From contig VTFK01000113.1 in NCBI GenBank assembly GCA_009617715.1, positions 248,001-312,000 on the forward strand: a stretch of 64,000 nucleotides of DNA. The letters are read 5' to 3'. The translations under genes were made by a program, and so were the position numbers. Positions 46,261-58,041 of this stretch are shown one piece after another (positions within the stretch are counted from its first letter, which is position 1; every line of letters starts with the position of its first letter). The notes below the pieces were generated by a model, which saw only the letters and a list, made by a program, of their open reading frames with translations, made no database searches and had not been told where the DNA came from. This stretch comes from Plectrocnemia conspersa (taxonomy: Eukaryota; Arthropoda; Insecta; Trichoptera; Polycentropodidae).

Positions 46261-46777
46261 AGCAAGAAATTCTAAGATATTTAGCTGATAATATACTTTA
46301 GAAACTTTTTTCCTCAAAAAAATAATATTGTATTGTTTTTCCGGTATGAAAATAGCTAGTTGTAAAATATTCAGACCTTTTACAATAGTTAGTTCTGCTC
46401 TTTTCACGTATAAATTATGCACATGACAAAGCCATTTGTATGAAATGTATATTTTAAGCTACTTAAAAAATCGCGGTAATATTTCAAATATATTTTGCGG
46501 GCCAGATCCGGCCCGCGGGCCGCCATATACCTAGACTTAGTTTAAAGTGAGTTTATTTTTTTCGTAATGCCTATCAAATCTTTTCGCATTCGTGCCTTTA
46601 CGTAATCTATATTTATATTGTGATATAATATCATGTAATTATCGGCGTATAAATAGGATTTTCATGTATAATAACAATATATAAACACATTTATTTACAT
46701 ATATAAGTACATTACAGTGAACCCAGAATTGATTTCTGCGGTATACCGCATGCGACTATTCCAGGCTCACTATAGAC

Positions 46778-47111
46778 CAGTGGTTCTCACTTAAAATTTG
46801 GCTGTGGCCGCATTACAGACATCAACGGTCCTATGGAAATGCCTTGTGGCCGCACCAAATTTGGATTTTGGGATGTGGTAAAAATAGTTGTTGTTTTTAC
46901 TTAAAAGTTAATCAACTTATAAGTATATATTCAATAAAAACAACATTTAAGCATATTGATTTTTATGTATTTAAAACTAATTCAAATGGAAATTGTTGAA
47001 CAGTTCTCTCTTCCAGTATTTACTATGATACGTTTTTTGGTGGAATGTTTGTTGGTGGCCGCATGCAAAATCCTTTAGTGGCCGTATGCGGCCAGTATGG
47101 CAGGCATGGCA
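46778..47111. mobile_element. hAT-type MITE with exact 8-bp target duplication
   Basis: CTATAGAC occurs directly on both sides (46770-46777 and 47112-47119). The left end is CAGTGGTTCTCACTT followed by GTGGCCGCA; the right end, reversed, contains GCCTGCCATACTGGCCGCA. The element is 334 bases and has no coding capacity. An 8-bp duplication and CAGTGGTTCTCA ends are typical of hAT elements. The intact duplication indicates a fairly recent insertion. Confidence 0.75.
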
Positions 47112-47119
47112 CTATAGAC

Positions 47120-50100
47120 ACTGGCATAAATTATTTATTTTTAACTGATTTTGAAAAACAATCTGTTAAAAATTATAAGTGGAAATTTGAGATAAAAATT
47201 TTTTTAATTATGTAAAAATAGATTTTAGATATTTGGACAGGGGCGCATATTTTCCGTAGATACGCCCTATTACAGTTATTTGCCGTCTATTATGCAAATA
47301 CATTTTTTTAACAAATTAAATGCAGGCCCAGTTATACTTAGATATTTTAATTTTGCAAGTATAATTTTATAATCAACGGTATCTAAAGTCTGTAATTAAT
47401 AATTAGGTAGATTTAGGTAGATCTTTTTAGTAAATCTTTCTCTCTCTCTCTATGTATTGTATATAAATGGAATGTAACTAAATCTGAGAACACGATAACT
47501 GCCATAGTTTAAATATATCAAATCATCATTTAACTTTTTATAAAAATATACCTGGAAGAAGTTCGTTACCAGCATTATCCGCCATCTTGTTTCAAAATCG
47601 CGAATATTAAATAAAAATAAAAAAATCGTTAAAAAATCATAGAAATTAAAATTAAATAAATATTACAAAAAACGTTTCTTTTTTACATTTTTTTGAATTT
47701 ATGTGTTTTTCAGAACACGATAACTGTCATAGTTTTATTGGTAACGTCATGAAACTTATTCTAAAAATAGTTTTTTAAATATCTCAGCTAAATTAATGAG
47801 GTCAAAAAAGTAATGAGGTCAAAAATGATCAATAATTGAAATTATTTAAAATAAATAAATTATTTAAAAATTGAAGTAAAAATATTTTTCATTAAATAAT
47901 TTAAAAATTAAAATTAAAGGGTCGATTTTTTTTTATTTAATGATATTTTTATAATTTTGACAGACGCTGAATTAATTATTTTCATTGCGCGAAAGTTATA
48001 AAAAAATATGAACAACAAAAATTTCGCTATGCGGCAATATTTTCTTCAAATTTTCAAAACTAAAAATACTAGTAGAATTTATGCCCAATGCGGATAATAA
48101 CATCTTTAAAGACAATAATTTTCTTCGTATTTTAAAATTTAAAAATTGCATTTTTCCTGGTAAAATATCACTATTATATGCAATGCAGTAGAATTGCTAT
48201 GTTTTTTAAATCAGTTTATGAAAAATAAAATTTTCGCGGGGCGCGGCTTCAGAATTTATATTTAGCAAAACAAAATTGTATGTAAAAAACAAAGTATTGT
48301 ATTTCAACATGTTTTTAACTGAAAAATGACATTAAAATACACCCAAAAAAATGGGTTGTACTGAAAAATACACAAACTACATTTGCATCTCACGCTTGTG
48401 CTTATTACGTATTATATTAATATTTTAGTGGCATGTGGTGATTTTTTTATACAGAGCATTATATAACTAATTTTATTTCTTAACTCAAATTGACAATACA
48501 TTTTTTTATTCATTAAATCAAGTTTAATTTTCACTAAGTACATTTTATTTATATTTTCCATTATTAAAAGATACGCAATAATTTAACAAATATTCCAAAT
48601 TCTTATCTAGATTTGAGTTATTGAAGATAGCCGCGCTGTTTGATATGTTTGAGCAACTATATATTTGATGAACGCGCGTGCATTTATTAGGCTTTAGAAT
48701 ATAAACTTGGGATCGAAATACCGGAAAATATATCAATACCTGAATTAAAAAAATAAAAAAACAGCAAAAAATGGATTAGGTCACTCTTTTTTTTAGCTCC
48801 CACAAGCAAAAGAAACTTAGTCCCCAGATATTTTTGAAACAGAAAAAATCGATACATTTCGAATTTGCTTCAATTTCAGATACCGAAATACAGGTATTTC
48901 GTATTTTCAAAACCAGTATCTGAAAAAGTATTTCTTGGTAATTCAATCCCTTATTCAAAAATAAATTATTATTTACAGAGAAAAAGACTATTATTTAAAT
49001 ATTTGTATTGTTGTTATAGTTATTGTAGGACATGCGGCAATTCTACCGCATATATGAACGGCACGCCACTGTTATTTACTTATGTAGATATTTCCTAAAG
49101 TTGCTCTTGCTGTAATTTTGAATATTTTGATTTTAATAATATTATTTACATACAATGTAGCTATTTATGTGATTAATATAGACGCATATTTTATTTCCCA
49201 TTTCTCGCAAATTATTGCATCTATCCTACTTTTTAGTGTTTTGAAATAAAAATTGCATACTGCGTGTGTGTAAAATTAAAGAGCCTAAAATAAATTAAAT
49301 ACTTCTTAATGAGCTAAAGCATCTATTCGCATATTTTATATTTTTTTTATAAAAATTAGCATATATTGTGAATTTTAGTAACTATAGTTAATTGCTCAAA
49401 ATATGAGTCTCCAGTGATAAGTTTAGTTTTTAAATGATTTTGGGTAAAATAAAATATTTTTTGCGTGCGGTGTTTTAAGCACGCCACTTTTTCAACGTGA
49501 AAAAAACGTTATTAGTTGAAAATATTATTTGTATTATATTTCTAGTATGTAATTCTTTATCATGTTCAACGTAAATTATATCAATAGAGCAAATATGAAT
49601 ACTGTTACGCGTTTCGTTATAGCTTTAATTGCGCAATATAGCATGTCTGTGTTGCATAGCGCGCGAGGCCGGGTTAATTCGTTGCATCTGTTGCACTCAA
49701 ATGCGCGCGGTCGGATAAAACATTTCTAAATAGAATTTCTACTTGTTTTTTTTAAATTATTACTTATAATCATAAAATATTTTTAGAAATTCACGATTAT
49801 ATTAAACCGCGTTATGAGATTATTTCTTAAATATAATTATTTAAAAAAATGGTTGTTAATAATTGTGAATAAAATTCAAAAACATATTAGAATGAATTTT
49901 CTCAAACCCTTTTATGATTTTAATATAAATGTTTTAAAATATAAAATATGTAATAATTTTGTAGTATTGAAAGGAAGAGTAAAGATAATAAAGGTAAGAT
50001 TATCAAGCCGCGCAGTGTGATTTTTTTTAGGAATTTCACTATCAAATTAATACTTCTTTTTAAATTACCACAATGTCAGTTGAAGTTGCTAGAATCAACA

Positions 50101-53100
50101 ATTATATACCTGTTTTTGTGAACAATATTTCGATCGGCGATTAATAATAAGTTATTGGATTAAAATATGAAATATTCGGGACTGAAGATAAAAACTTCCT
50201 AGTATTGGGACATCAAAAATCTCAGGAATACTATGGAACTATTTCCTTGGACGAGTTAGTATAGAAACTCCATTCATAAACGGTTTATTAAGTGGCACCT
50301 CTATTTCTAAATAATAAGCAGCAAATTAGACAATTATAATAAAAATATCCAACGCTTGCGGCTAATTATACTTATATGTTTTTTAGGAGTAAAAGAGCTT
50401 TTTATCGGGAAAAAATCGTGTTACACAGTAAATAACTTTTTAAGTTAGTAAAACATGAAAAACTGCCATACATATAGTTTGCCTATTTTTATTGATGCAT
50501 TTTTGTGACACTTAAAAAGTATTTCGTTGTGGTAGAATTTGGTTATGAAAAAAAATATATGTGAGATATTTTCGATACGTGGCAATCTAGTCATTGTTAT
50601 TATTTTTTTGGTTGCGCAGTCACATGCCAAATTATTTATTATATCTTTTTGATATTTAACATTGCGAATATTCCATATTATCAACTTTTTCAACATCGTT
50701 CCCTGAGAATTGCTGAATAAAATATTTTTAATAAAATCTGGCCCTATTCTAATCATCTTCCGTTACTTCCTTTCGAATCATCTACCGTCACCAAATGTTG
50801 ACTTAAGTAGCTTTAATAATATATATGTATATAAAGAATGGACCGTGGTTATAAAAAAAATCCATAATTACAAAAACTAATTATTGGATGAGAACTGAAA
50901 TATTTTCTTAGTAGATCCGTAAACTAATCACAATTATGTCTTATAAAAATATAAAAAATGTATTTTTCGCATAGGTATTCTAATAATTTTCTTATAATGG
51001 AGGTTGATTCTAGGAATATCATTCATCTAGATTTTATATGCGCTTTGCTTCAAAGTTCTTTATTTAGTTAATATTTCTACCTAATTTATTTACTTTGACG
51101 ATCGCTACCTTCCAACCCCGTGACGGCTGCGAGAAATGTTTTGCACCGGTTCACCACTAAAACATGTCTATATATTGTATACATACATATGTATATTATA
51201 CTATTCAGTGTGCATGCTATTTATATATACATTAACCCTTTTAACATTTTAAATATTATTTTTTAGCTTAATTTCTTGCTATTTTTAAATATATGTTTTT
51301 TATTATTATTATTTTTAATTTAATTTACATAAAAACATTATTATGAACGTTATTTATAATAGATCTAGCAGTGTTAGTCCAATGGAACAAACTATGAGAT
51401 TTAAATATAATTTTAATTAATTTTACGCATAATAATTCCTCATGTTAAAAACACAATTATAATTATGTAGTAAAATATTTACATTTCACATTCGTGTTCT
51501 ATTTTATGTGTGTTTTTTTATTATTATTTATTTTTTGTGTATGTACAATGTTTCAACAGATAATCAAAAGATAAAACGCCGTAGGCTCAGCGTAATATTG
51601 CAAATTACCGGGCGTATGATTATTACAGATGTAATCTTCCGGACTTAATAAGCGAGTGTTTTTTTAGCCTGATAAAAAACGAGAAACAAACAAAAATAGC
51701 TTGATTCAATCACTTGAAAGTTTGCAGTTTCGAAAGAGAAATAAGCAAAGCGTGAATGCTATTTCGTTTCATTTATATTATAATGTTTATTCGGATGACC
51801 TTTTTTGCTTTCCTGTCGTACTGCCTTTTTTGTAGTTGTTTTCGGATCATTTTTTGCAGCTTCGGCCTGTGCTCTGAAGTTAATGCAAAGTAACCAATGA
51901 TTCAACACGAGTTTGACATGCCAGCATTGTTATTGCTGGCAATAACTTTAACATATCAAAGCGAGCATGTTTGTTGATTGTAAAAAAAATATCTCATTTA
52001 TTGTGAATCATTGCATAGTTTCATTTATTTTTTTCATAGTGAATTTCAGCTTTGAGTGCCATAGAGAGTCGCGATGGCGTCCTTTATTTTTATATGAGAA
52101 CGCTCCTCTTGCACGAGATATCCAGCTCCTTGCTTGCCAAACACAATAATTTATTTTAGGTATGTACTAAAATAATTTTAATTTAAAAATATTTTATGAT
52201 ATAATTATTTTTTGAATAAAGGCCATAATGACGCATTGGAGAAACCTGTCCTGAAAAATAAAATAAATATTTTAATTAGACGGATTATGTTATCTTAATC
52301 AATGATTTTTGGTCTAGTTCTAGCAAGACAAGCGATATAAATATCATTATCAAAATTATGGGCTATTAATTAAAAGCACAATTTGCAAGATACATATTTT
52401 TTATAAAAATATAGCAAAATACTTTTTGTGTATTTTTTTTATTTTTGTAAAAGAATTTAAATATGATAAAACATTTTATAAATATTTATTTTGCAGAACG
52501 CAGAATTATTTCATACAAAAATGTCTGAGCTTATATTTTACAGTTATGTCAATTAAGACGTTAAATGAAAAAAAACTTTATTGGATATAAATGAAATAAT
52601 ATATTATATAATAATGAAATAATAAAATAAATATTTTTTTATTGTTTACACGTATTATATTATTTTTATATATGCAATAAATATTTTTTAATGTGTGCAA
52701 TTATCAGAAACATAATTATCACAAACTAAAAAAAAAGTTTTTTAAATAAAAAAATGCTTTTTTGTCGAAATTCATTTTTCATTCAAATATTCTTTCTTTG
52801 TCGAAAATTATTTAATTAAGAGTTCAGTGTTCAAAGGGTTTAAATATAGATGTAAAAATTATACATAATTTCCTCTAAAAATTAAAAAAACCTAAGGATG
52901 ATTTTTTACACAAAATTAAAAAATACTCGGTTAGATATTCTGATGATTTTGTAGACTATTACGAATTTTAACTTCTAAATCCAGTTTAAAAGGAAGTCAT
53001 TAAGCTTAGTTACCATATCTCGTTTTTTTTACAGAACTGTATTTTTTCTTAGCATGCCAATTAAAACGCCGGGATTTGTTTTTGTATAGAAAGTTATTTG

Positions 53101-54739
53101 GTTCAACTCAATTTCCCATTAAGAGCACATCTAAAAAAATATTTTTAGGGGTAGTATAGAGTGCCGTAGTCATAATGTGCACTATTTGGATTGTTTTAAA
53201 TCCTTAAAGTTTTTGGTTAACTTCATAATTTTTAAATTTAGAAGAAGGTTAATAAATTTAATTCATTGAAACGAAGTAGTAGCTAGGTCTATCTTATTTT
53301 CTATCGAAAATAAAAATAAAAAAAAAACATATTTTTGATAGAAAATAAAGTACACGTGCAAAAAAGAAAAGTTATTTTTATAAATTTGCACATGAAGAAA
53401 AAACTACGTGAGTCAATTTTATATAAATATATATTTTTTTAATTAAGTAAATCTATAGACTTTACAACTCACCTTTACTTCACAATATTAAAGCAATAGA
53501 GTTTAAGTTATAAAATCAGCAAAAAATTAAACATTCTGCGAATAATTTTGCCAAAAAAGTTTGTCAAACCCATGGTTTCTAGCTAGTTATCACTACTCAA
53601 CAGTTTGTATTGCACTTTCAGGAGTTCACGAATAAACGAATGGTTCAGTAGCAGCATCAGAAGCCTGGTTACTAATTCAGCAATTAATACTATAGTATCT
53701 TAATCCATACCGCAATGGTGGATTAGTATAACATATTGTTTCAAATTAACAAATTTGAATTCATAATCGTTCGGAATTTGTGCAACAGTACATATATAAT
53801 AACAGCCGAGGAAATAGCCGTTAAGGCTATGATAGAGCCAGTTTTTAAAGCAGTCCAATACCGGAAAAAGAAGAGTTTATTCGCGTTTCTTTTAGTTATA
53901 GTCTTTAGGTTAAATTATTTTATCACACGACCCACACAATTGAAAATGCACTGTTCACTTGATTTGAACAACTAACGAAATTTTATGCCATTTGGTTATT
54001 TTTATACAATATCAAAATATAATAAATCCTGATAAATCAAAATTATACGGTTTCGAAATAAGTTTGATGGATTGTGAAAGACGTGACATTTCAATGCAGT
54101 TTTAGTCTGAATCCAATTTAATTCATTGATCAAAGATAACTTTCCATCATTAGATGATTCTGATTCAACATGCTTGTTAAAACGCCCGGATAGCGCTCCG
54201 GGTGCTGCAATAAAGTTTAATGATTTTTTATATACATGTGTATGTTATAGTGAAGGTGTATTACAAGTGAATATATATTTTCACTATCGCTTCAGTGAAA
54301 TCATTTCGGAATACATTTTCATATATATTTTTACTAGTGAAAACATAATTTATCTGCAGTTGCTACATTGCCATTTGACAGGCGTGAAACGCGTAAAAAG
54401 CGATAAAATTCAGTTCAACTGAAATTTACCAGGGAAAGTATAAACCAATTGTTTGATATATTTTAACTGACCTAGATATAGTTTCACTAAAAAATACACA
54501 TTCACTGTAACTGTTGCAGTGTATTATGTATGTTACAAATACAAATTATTTCCTTCAAAACAACCATTGAAAAATCACAGTAGTTCGTAGCAATATTGAT
54601 AGTCCCCTCATATTCGATTTCAGCGTAAGAAAGTGCTAGAAATCGCAATGAGCTATGTTTGAAAAATGTGAGAGAATCCAAAAATACCTGATTGAGTTAT
54701 CTGTCACAATTTTACGGCTGTTAAAAATACAATCATCGC
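47120..54739. other. Gene-poor A+T-rich region
   Basis: Several hundred-base stretches exceed 75 percent A+T and no coding exon convinces. GAACACGATAACTG(C/T)CATAGTTT occurs twice (47490 and 47713), a dispersed repeat. A short G+C-richer patch with CpG at 49620-49710 and another at 51880-52140 have no readable gene; GAGTTTGACATGCCAGC at 51909 is a hAT-end-like word. Open frames of 60-100 codons in this span are chance frames. Confidence 0.4.
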
Positions 54740-55065
54740 TTCGATACGTTTTGAAGAACCCCGTACAAAAAAGAGCACGTCAAGTTCGATCAAACGTAAT
54801 GATTCTCCGTACTGTTTTCTTCTTATTGTAATAGTATAATCTTCTAATTATTCTTATCATCATGTCGTACGGGGAATAAAAATAAAACCTTGCAGTTTAA
54901 CGTTGTTTTTGTAGGGCAATCCAAAGAAAACGATTAGAACCGAGGACAAACTATTCCTGGATTTTGCATCACGATAATGCACCAGTTCATATTTCACTAC
55001 TAATTGATAATTTTTTGGCTAAAAACCATTCCATAAATGTTTTACGGATTGGAAGAAGTATAATA
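54740..55065 (+). mobile_element. mariner transposase relic
   Basis: At 54958-55030 one frame reads WILHHDNAPVHISLLIDNFL followed by AKN, matching the catalytic HHDNAPAH segment of mariner transposases. A related upstream piece with VMILRTVFF lies near 54800. Stops and frameshifts occur between them. I could not find the terminal repeats. Confidence 0.7.
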
Positions 55066-55289
55066 AACCAAAATTTATTATTTATGAAAGATTAATCTTT
55101 TTTTAAGTATTTATTTTAAAGAGGACATAGAATAAAATATGATTTTCCAGGAAAATTTTGATATGATATGGTAGACAATATTGAATCAATTACCATTGCT
55201 TTAATGTTGCACAACACGGTGTTAACAAGACAAACAAACGCAAGGACGCGTTGCTAAAAAAACATAGAATAATATCAGATTTATTATGC

Positions 55290-55565
55290 AGCGCTTCCGC
55301 CTTACGAAATGGTTGGTGAAAGCTGGTCGGCTAGAGCCGGCAACGTCGCGCGCGGCAGATGCTCCGCGAGACGTTCGAGTTGTTCTCGAGACGCGTCACC
55401 GCCGCCGCGCACGTCGATAATGCACACACACAAACAGGCACGCAGACAAGGCACACACACGCACGCGTGCGAGGCGCAAAACGCGTGCCTTGCTTGCGCC
55501 ACGAACTGGGACTTGTCGGGTGTGACGGCGCGAGTCGTGTGAGACTTTTTGGCCTGTCGCTTATC
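55290..55565. promoter_or_regulatory. Isolated CpG-rich block with CA-repeat
   Basis: About 275 bases are rich in CpG inside A+T-rich DNA and include (CA)n at about 55420-55470. Overlapping open frames exist on both strands. On the minus strand one ends at a GTAAGG donor (about 55304) after REQLERLAEHLPRATLPALA, which looks somewhat like protein. It could be the promoter and first exon of a gene leading to the left or a regulatory island. No downstream exon could be linked. Confidence 0.3.
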
Positions 55566-56623
55566 ACAGTGCTCCGGAATCTCATATCACTTACGGCACA
55601 CTAAAAATCTTCACAGAATACCGCAGCACACCATCAGAAAAAAATATGAGAGATAGGGGATAACTTCGCGATAGCTTTCAAATTACAGTTATCTCCAAAA
55701 TTCACGTGGAAAGCGATCCCTGGAACTAAGATCAATCCGTAATCAGTTATATTTATTGAAGTGTAAAAGATTAACCAATTCAAAAAATCAATGCAACTCG
55801 AAAGATAAAGAGTGTGGCTCAAATTGAAAGAGATTTTGATCAAAATATGCTTATATGATGTTTCATCAGGAACAGAAAAGTCTTATTGAAAGATATAGTA
55901 GAATATTTATAATAATAATTTGTAGACGATCCTTCTGGAGCGTAATATATACAATCAATGTCAGCCTTTTTTAAATAGAAAAAAATCTGAACAATAATAA
56001 ATGATATAATTATAATAAAAAAATATATATTCGAGAAGACACATTAGTAATAAAATGCCGTGATTGCAATAAAAAACATTTCTTACACTTTATCTATCGT
56101 CTATTTGCGCAATAACTGTATTAATTACAAGATTAAAAAGAAATGTACCTAAATTCTTCCACGAAATCTTTTGATACTTCAATTTATTTATCACTTTCAT
56201 AATATGTATTAAAAATATAAGAATAATATACTAAAACAGTAATGAAAAAAAGGTAAACGGAAAAAAAATCATTACTCAATAATCGAAACATTCAACGAGC
56301 GGCTTCTCAAAATAAATGTCATAATAAATACTTTTCAATAAATTTATTAACAGATTTTAAATAAAAAATATAAAAATCTTCCATGAATTTTTTTGTTAGT
56401 TCATCTATCAATTAATCATATACTGTATTATTTTTTCTGATTCATTTCTCACGAAAACTCTTCCGCTTTACTCAAGAAATTGACGAACTATGATCTTAAA
56501 TTGGGATTTAATTTTTACTCTAAGTTGTCAAATTTAAAGCTGAATCAAGTAATAGGACTTTTGTTGGTACTAATTAATTTACAATATCAATTTTGCTACT
56601 AATAAGTTATTCATGATTACAAG
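55566..56623. other. Non-coding A+T-rich spacer
   Basis: I see no gene, RNA gene or clear repeat here. Confidence 0.4.
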
Positions 56624-56992
56624 CAGTGGCGGATCATACATAGATCAAAATAAGCGCCCGCACGGGGCCTCAAAAAAAATGATAAGACATTTTTATTTTT
56701 TATATATTTGTAAGAAATATTTATAGTGAATTTATACAGTTAGCATATTTACATTAAAACTCCACTATCATCAATAACCTTACATAACAATTTTCTATGT
56801 TTTCAACAAATTTTCAGGTTCTCATCTAAAATACGATCTTAAAAATCCATTATTTATTAGATATAATTATATTATAATTTAGGAATAAACGAAACAGATC
56901 GCAGAATTATTGCTATTTTTTTAAAATATATTAATTTATATAGCCCAGCTTATGTTGCGTTAGGGGCCTCCGAAAAATTTGATCCGTCACTG
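56624..56992. mobile_element. MITE with CAGTGRCGGATCA inverted ends
   Basis: The left end is CAGTGGCGGATCA and the right end, reversed, is CAGTGACGGATCA. Words containing GGGGCCTC lie just inside both. Flanking octamers ATTACAAG and ATTAAAGG agree at six of eight positions, fitting a decayed 8-bp hAT target duplication. The interior is A+T-rich without coding sequence. Confidence 0.65.
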
Positions 56993-57896
56993 ATTAAAGG
57001 TTTGTAAGAATTTTTTTTATTGTATTTAATTGAATAAATTTTGTCCTTCCTTCGAGTATCACACAATGGTTTAATGGTAATATTTAAATACTTTTACATT
57101 ACTTTCCATCTATTTGTGGATGAAAAAAAAGTTATACAAGCGTTGCAATATTAAAAAACAACAGTATATTTTTTTTGGAAATAGCATAAAAAATTAACAA
57201 TTTGCGAAATGTGATAAACAAGCAACACATTAATTATTGTTAAATATATGTGAGTGTAGAAATTGAACGCAATTCCAACTTTAACACTTCGAACTGTGAA
57301 ATTGACGGGAATGTTTTAGCATCCTAAAACATTAAATGTTATTAGTAATATATAAAAGATGCTTTACGTATTTTAGTTATTACTAATAATATTAGTTTCA
57401 ATTAAAAAAAAATTGTATTATTAAAAAAAAATATTTTTAATCCCATTGCTTTTTTATTATCAAAAATAATTGAAAGTGTACCAATTTTTTTTATTGTTTG
57501 AAAAAGGTTTCACGTTTAAAATGAGTTGGGTACCACTGGTTTATTTCAATGCTCTTGCAAAATGTAATAGCAATAATTACAACAAAAAAATAATGGGCTG
57601 TACTTCGATTCCCGTAGCATAATCGACTTCTTATTTGTAATAAAAATTATGCTATTAATAAAAGCCGGCAGTTGCACTTCGAGTGATTGAATGCTGCAAT
57701 GAAATAGTTTATAATTAATTAAAATATATGTTATATATTAGCAGATTTCAGTTGATTGTTATCTAACGCATGAAAACCTACAATTTTACTTATCGCAGCG
57801 GTACATTTTGGGATTTTCATTGATGAAAAATTAATTTATAATCGTGGTTAAAAAAACCGCACCCGCATGCTAACTGGTTAATAGATTTGATTTCGG
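56993..57896. other. Non-coding A+T-rich spacer
   Basis: Apart from a B-box-like word CTTCGATTCCCG at 57605-57616, possibly from a SINE, I see nothing here. Confidence 0.35.
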
Positions 57897-58041
57897 CAGG
57901 GCCGGCTGGTTTTGTGGCACCTCGGGAAAATATTATATGCGGGGCCTCCCGAAACAAAGGTAGAAATAATTCAGAAGCATGATTTTATTCATACGGGGCT
58001 TGTGGAAAAATCTCAAAATCCCGATATATGAGCCGGCCCTG
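57897..58041. mobile_element. 145-base MITE with CAGGGCCGGCT ends
   Basis: CAGGGCCGGCT at the left edge and its exact reverse complement AGCCGGCCCTG at the right edge enclose words such as GGGGCCTC. The flanks show no convincing duplication. The end sequence is like that at 41328-41343, so both may belong to one family. Confidence 0.65.
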
